In this document: positions 17,828 through 21,090 of the stretch, piece by piece
How the letters are laid out: each line of letters begins with the position of its first letter
How positions within the stretch are numbered: position 1 is the first letter of the stretch
NCBI GenBank assembly: GCA_027596945.1
Contig: JADGJH010000320.1
Span: 1-21,090 of the forward strand
Direction: 5' to 3'
Length of the DNA stretch: 21,090 nucleotides
Origin: Physocladia obscura
Taxonomy: Eukaryota > Chytridiomycota > Chytridiomycetes > Chytridiales > Chytriomycetaceae
Notes under the pieces: generated by a model
What the model saw: only the letters and a program-made list of their open reading frames with translations
Database searches by the model: none
Told to the model about the DNA's origin: nothing
Made by a program: the position numbers and the translations under genes

Positions 17828-20348
17828 TTAAATTTTTCCAACCTTGTTTCCCCCAATTTTTGGATTATCCTTCAAAAGCTGCACTCTCCCGGCCTCCTTA
17901 TAATCAAACGTGCAAGCATGCCGATCAGAATACCGATGCTTTGAACAAAAGTGCTTCAAACACTTGCATTTAAAGACTGCAGCAACCGCACCCAACTTTT
18001 TATTACAGCTGCTGCAACAGTGCAGCGGGTTCGATGCTGTTGTTGCGGCCACCGATTTTGGTTTACTTTTCGTGCTGCCGATTCTGCTCCTCCCACCATC
18101 ACTTACATTAGCACCAAAACTGTTTTTTGGTTTCAACACGGATGGCAACGCCACTGCCGCTGTATTGCTTGAATTTCTTCTCGACTGCGCCAGCACTTGC
18201 TGTTGATGCATCTGGTTTTGTTTGTGCAGTTGCACCCGCGATCCACGCGACCAAGGGCCTCGATGTCTCGAAAAAGAAGCCGATGAGGCGGATAATGACG
18301 ATAGAGGCGGCGGCGATGGCAGTTGTTGATTTGAAGTGTTGGTGTCGACAGTTGCATTCGCAGTGAAATCACTACTACGTGGGGATGAAATTGGTTTCAT
18401 ACCACCAAGCGCAGCAGCGGTAGTAGAAAATTTCAATGGCTTTGGGCTGCCGCCTTCATCTCCACCGGCGTCACTCAAGATATTGCATTTTTTTTTTAAA
18501 TTTTGAAATGCTTGTGGTGTTGAACAATTGGTGTTTTGCGGTAATGGTGGTAATGGTGGTGACAGAACTTTTTTGTCCGCTGCATCGTTCGTGGTGTTGT
18601 TCGGATTAAATAATACAAAACTACTGCTGCCGTTTCTACTGCCACCACGTACAATTGCAATTACATCTTCCGACTTTGTCGTTGTCGCTGCCACTGATGT
18701 TGCAGAAGATACAGTTGCTTGCTTGATGCGCGACGACGCTGTTGCAGGCCGTGACTTTACAACAGTTATCGTTGGCACAGCACCTTTTGGAAGTCTCATG
18801 ATTGAAATAGCGGTGGCAGGCCGGATTTTTTTCTTAAGAACGCATTTTGAGGATTGCGGCGGCTGCGACACCGATAATGATCCCGATGACGACGAAAATG
18901 AAATGTTGTCAAATAAGTTAATTGAAAATGCTGCGTCCTTGTCTTCTTTTTCGTCTTCTTTTTCGTCTTCTTTTTCGTCTTCTTTTTCGTCTTCTTTTTC
19001 GTCTTCTTTTTCGTCTTCTTTTTCTTCAAAGACTTTTGCTGTTTTTTTTCGATAAGTGCTGATTGCAGTTGCAGCAGCTTTCCGGCGCCCCATCGTCGTG
19101 TTTTCTTTCCGCCTTGTTTTCAATACTGACGCTGTCGTTTGCACCATATTTGTATTCTTCTTGCAATAAGTCGATGTGAATTCAAGCAAGTCTTTGGCAG
19201 TGAACGGACTGTTATATAAAAAATTATTCGAATGCTGATTTTTTTTACTGCTAATAATACTCGTCGTTGTTGTTGTTGCTGTTGTCGTTGGAACTTCCGC
19301 TCCCCCGTTTCCCGTTCCCGCACGACTCGTGAAAGACGACAATGTGTGTGGGGTTTCAAGCATGGACAGAAACGTCGCTGTTGACAAAGAAGAACAAGTC
19401 GATTGTGATCGCGTGGTGGACGTGGTGTCGTCGTCTTGGCTTGCCCTGCTTCCGCAATAGCTAGGGTCTGAATTCGCAATCCGTTTTTGAAAGAGATCAA
19501 ATTCGTGTTTGAAGTTTTTGCTGTTGTTGTTTTTGGGCATACAAATACGATCCTTGTTATATTCATATTCTAGATCGTCAGCAGAATATTCCTCGTCAAA
19601 TTCTATATCTTCGTTGCCTTCGTCTTCGATACTGTCATTGGTTTCGTCCTCTTCATTGCCATCATCTGTTATTTCGTAATCACCATTTTCGTCATCTTCT
19701 AGGTCGTTTTGCAGCCCATTACCAAGTAGCTCCCCTATTTGAAAAATCGGCATAGTACGTTAAGAAAGAAAAAATATATAATATAAATCGGAAGTACCAA
19801 GCAACACAGGAGGTAATCCTTGTGCGAGTCGCAACAGCTGATTTGTAGCTTCACGTTTATCAATTTCACCGTTTTCTCCATCGTTGACGTGAAATTCTAA
19901 CATGTACAGCCCGTCGCTTTGTTTGCACAACACAACAACAACAGCATCTTCTTCTTTTTTTGTTTTTCTGATTCGCGTGATGGGTCCAGGTCCTATTTGA
20001 GCATTTTTGTTTAAATTTATGTTGTTTTTATTTTTACGCGTTGATTTTTCTTTTCGCTTTCTTTTTTTTTTTACCAGAAGCCATGGAAACCGCAAGTTGC
20101 AGCCTAGCACCGTTTTTTATCCCAAGATCAGTTATAGCCGCAGAATCAGCGAGGGTCTTTTCTTTGAATATTAAAACTTGCGATGAACAAGGAATATCCT
20201 CCGCGTCCTCGATTCTAATCTTCACGTCACGGACAGTGTCGGTCGGTCTTATAGGTACTTGAAATAATTTCCCTGTGACTGTGCCAACCGTGACTTGTGC
20301 AATGTTTGTATTTGTCACTGTTGCTGTTGCATGGGTTGAGGATGACAT
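17828..20348 (-). CDS. ZFAND4: ZFAND4-like protein: ubiquitin-fold domain plus C-terminal AN1 zinc finger
   Basis: Three exons on the minus strand, 20348-20075, 19992-19798 and 19734-17828, with introns of 82 and 63 nt, both phase 1; 791 residues. Order: ubiquitin-like domain (about 16-90, with GKLFQVPIRPTDTVRDVKIR and DLGIKNGARLQLAV), then GGPGPITRI formed across the first splice, then VVVVLCKQSDGLYMLEFHV, an acidic stretch (about 160-215), a long Ser/Thr/Pro-rich linker, and an AN1 finger at 730-764 (CSSC, KCKC, FCSKHRYSDRHAC; C-x2-C-x12-C-x-C-x4-C-x2-H-x5-H-x-C). The end DYKEAGR...DNPKI...KI matches animal ZFAND4 closely. Such proteins are thought to link ubiquitin to stress or proteasome pathways; the role here is inferred. 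Seven perfect EKED repeats lie in the linker. The ATG at 19753 lies inside intron 2 and is not the start. Confidence 0.87.
18941..19024 (-). repeat. 12-bp coding minisatellite, seven perfect copies
   Basis: On the plus strand the unit GTCTTCTTTTTC is repeated seven times without a mismatch. On the coding strand this gives (EKED)7, a charged alternating helix, in the linker of the ZFAND4-like protein. Perfect identity at third positions shows recent expansion or ongoing homogenisation. Confidence 0.9.
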
Positions 20349-21090
20349 TATTTAGGACGTTCAAAGTTTGGAAAAAAGATAAACAAAAATGAGGTTTTTT
20401 TCTTGCGGTTGAAACATGCTTCTTATCCCAATTTTCTTGATTTTCTGAATTTATCTCTGAAATAATATTTCAAAAGATATTTAATATTATAAGAAACTGC
20501 AAGTTGATACTATTTTAACTATTCTGAAGAATATAATTTATTCTTACAATATGTGGATTACTAGATTTTCTTCAAAAATCCCTCTCATCTTTTCTTTATT
20601 GAACAGACAACACAGGGAACATAAAACGATTCTAACAAGATACAAACTGGTTGACATGCTCAAATCTGGTTTTGACAAGTGGTCAAAAGTGTTTATCCAT
20701 TCTTGGTGGGTAATTAGTTTTGTTGGTCCAATTCTATTTCTGTTTTTTGCATTAGGTTTAGCGGTATGGCAGGTAATAATTGCATTTCCAAGATTCCATT
20801 ATTTTTGATGATAGTGTGCTCAATTCCAGGAATTTTCTTTGCATTGTTGGGATGTAATCTTTTGAATTTCCAAAATGCTTGTTTATTGTTTTGCTGCCAG
20901 TTGTTTATACAGTTGAAGATTATAAGTTCCCTTCTTCCAAACTTGGGGTTGACCGTCATTGAACAGTAATATCCATTTTTGATTTCAATTGTTGGTTTGA
21001 AATTTTTTTTTTCTTTTTTATGTTTTTTGGAAGAAAAGGATGATATTGGTAAATTTTTAGTAAAGGAATTAAATTGATAAATATTTGTTT
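20349..21090. other. Right-hand flank, mostly noncoding
   Basis: 742 bp, AT-rich, upstream of the ZFAND4-like gene on its minus strand. The first 200 bp should hold its promoter. The only candidate gene is the plus-strand frame at 20551-20808. The last 100 bp are T-rich and featureless. Confidence 0.5.
20551..20808 (+). CDS. Doubtful small ORF with one membrane helix
   Basis: 85 codons from an ATG with A at -3. It has a basic N-terminal half (NRQHREHKTILTRYKLVDML), then FDKWSKVFIHSWW and a hydrophobic helix (VISFVGPILFLFFALGLAVW, about residues 55-75). An 85-codon frame is unusual for such AT-rich sequence, but no homology is recognised. GCAG/GTAATA at the end of the helix could be a splice donor (20776), so it might be the first exon of a gene; the joins I tried soon ended in stops. 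It may equally be chance. Confidence 0.22.
   Translation: MWITRFSSKIPLIFSLLNRQHREHKTILTRYKLVDMLKSGFDKWSKVFIHSWWVISFVGPILFLFFALGLAVWQVIIAFPRFHYF

Noticed and set aside
18528..19055. 175-codon plus-strand frame
   Set aside because: Antisense shadow of the low-complexity linker of the ZFAND4-like gene; its Ser/Phe repeat is the reverse of the EKED minisatellite.
19735..19797. Start of a separate 641-residue protein at the ATG at 19753
   Set aside because: The ATG lies in a 63-nt intron. Splicing 19798 to 19734 joins the ubiquitin-like part to the AN1 part, as in the ZFAND4 family.
1..21090. tRNA or rRNA genes, CRISPR arrays, transposons
   Set aside because: No tRNA A/B-box pairs, rRNA stretches, spaced direct repeats, transposase motifs or terminal inverted repeats were noticed. 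The few simple repeats are microsatellites or a coding minisatellite.

Overview
The window looks like nuclear DNA of a fungus, most likely an early-diverging (chytrid-like) one. The genes are eukaryotic and compact. Eight of them are interrupted by 18 inferable introns, mostly 56-170 nt, and the spacers are AT-rich with long poly-A and poly-T runs. A SRC1/HEH1-type LEM protein and the gene structures fit a fungus. A Dictyostelium cAMP-receptor-like GPCR, a UPF0538 (C2orf76) homologue and a ZFAND4-type gene are unusual in Dikarya and point to a basal lineage. The lineage is an inference; no marker phylogeny could be run.

Layout, left to right. (-) 711-1: 5' part of an unrecognised gene running off the left edge. 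(-) 2526-1726: short-chain dehydrogenase, single exon. (+) 3078-6335: SRC1/HEH1-like inner nuclear membrane protein, five exons. (+) 7205-8176: cAMP-receptor-like seven-helix GPCR, single exon. (+) 8605-9573: METTL21D (VCP-KMT)-like protein lysine methyltransferase, two exons. (+) 9641-10232: UPF0538 protein, three exons, only 67 bp after the previous stop. (-) 10643-10334: 82-residue twin CX9C protein, two exons. (+) 11667-13513: eIF4A, five exons with an 11-nt first coding exon. (+) about 13855-14652: decayed remnant of a GID7/WDR26-type (LisH-CTLH-WD40) gene. (-) 16116-15218: coiled-coil protein, two exons. (+) 16175-17676: porphobilinogen deaminase (HEM3), four exons, head-to-head with the coiled-coil gene at 58 bp. 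(-) 20348-17828: ZFAND4-like ubiquitin-fold plus AN1 zinc-finger protein, three exons. (+) 20551-20808: doubtful small membrane ORF.

The genes do not form a pathway or cluster. They are mostly unrelated housekeeping genes (translation, heme synthesis, nuclear envelope, protein methylation, mitochondrial intermembrane space) packed closely, with convergent pairs 101-151 bp apart and a divergent pair 58 bp apart. I did not find a convincing new multi-gene system. The observations most worth a second look are the GID7/WDR26 relic, a SRC1 intron whose retention would add a membrane helix, a 9-bp-periodic G-quadruplex-type tract, and splice acceptor-like sites directly upstream of two start codons. 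All exon boundaries were placed by eye from reading frame, GT/AG and family similarity.
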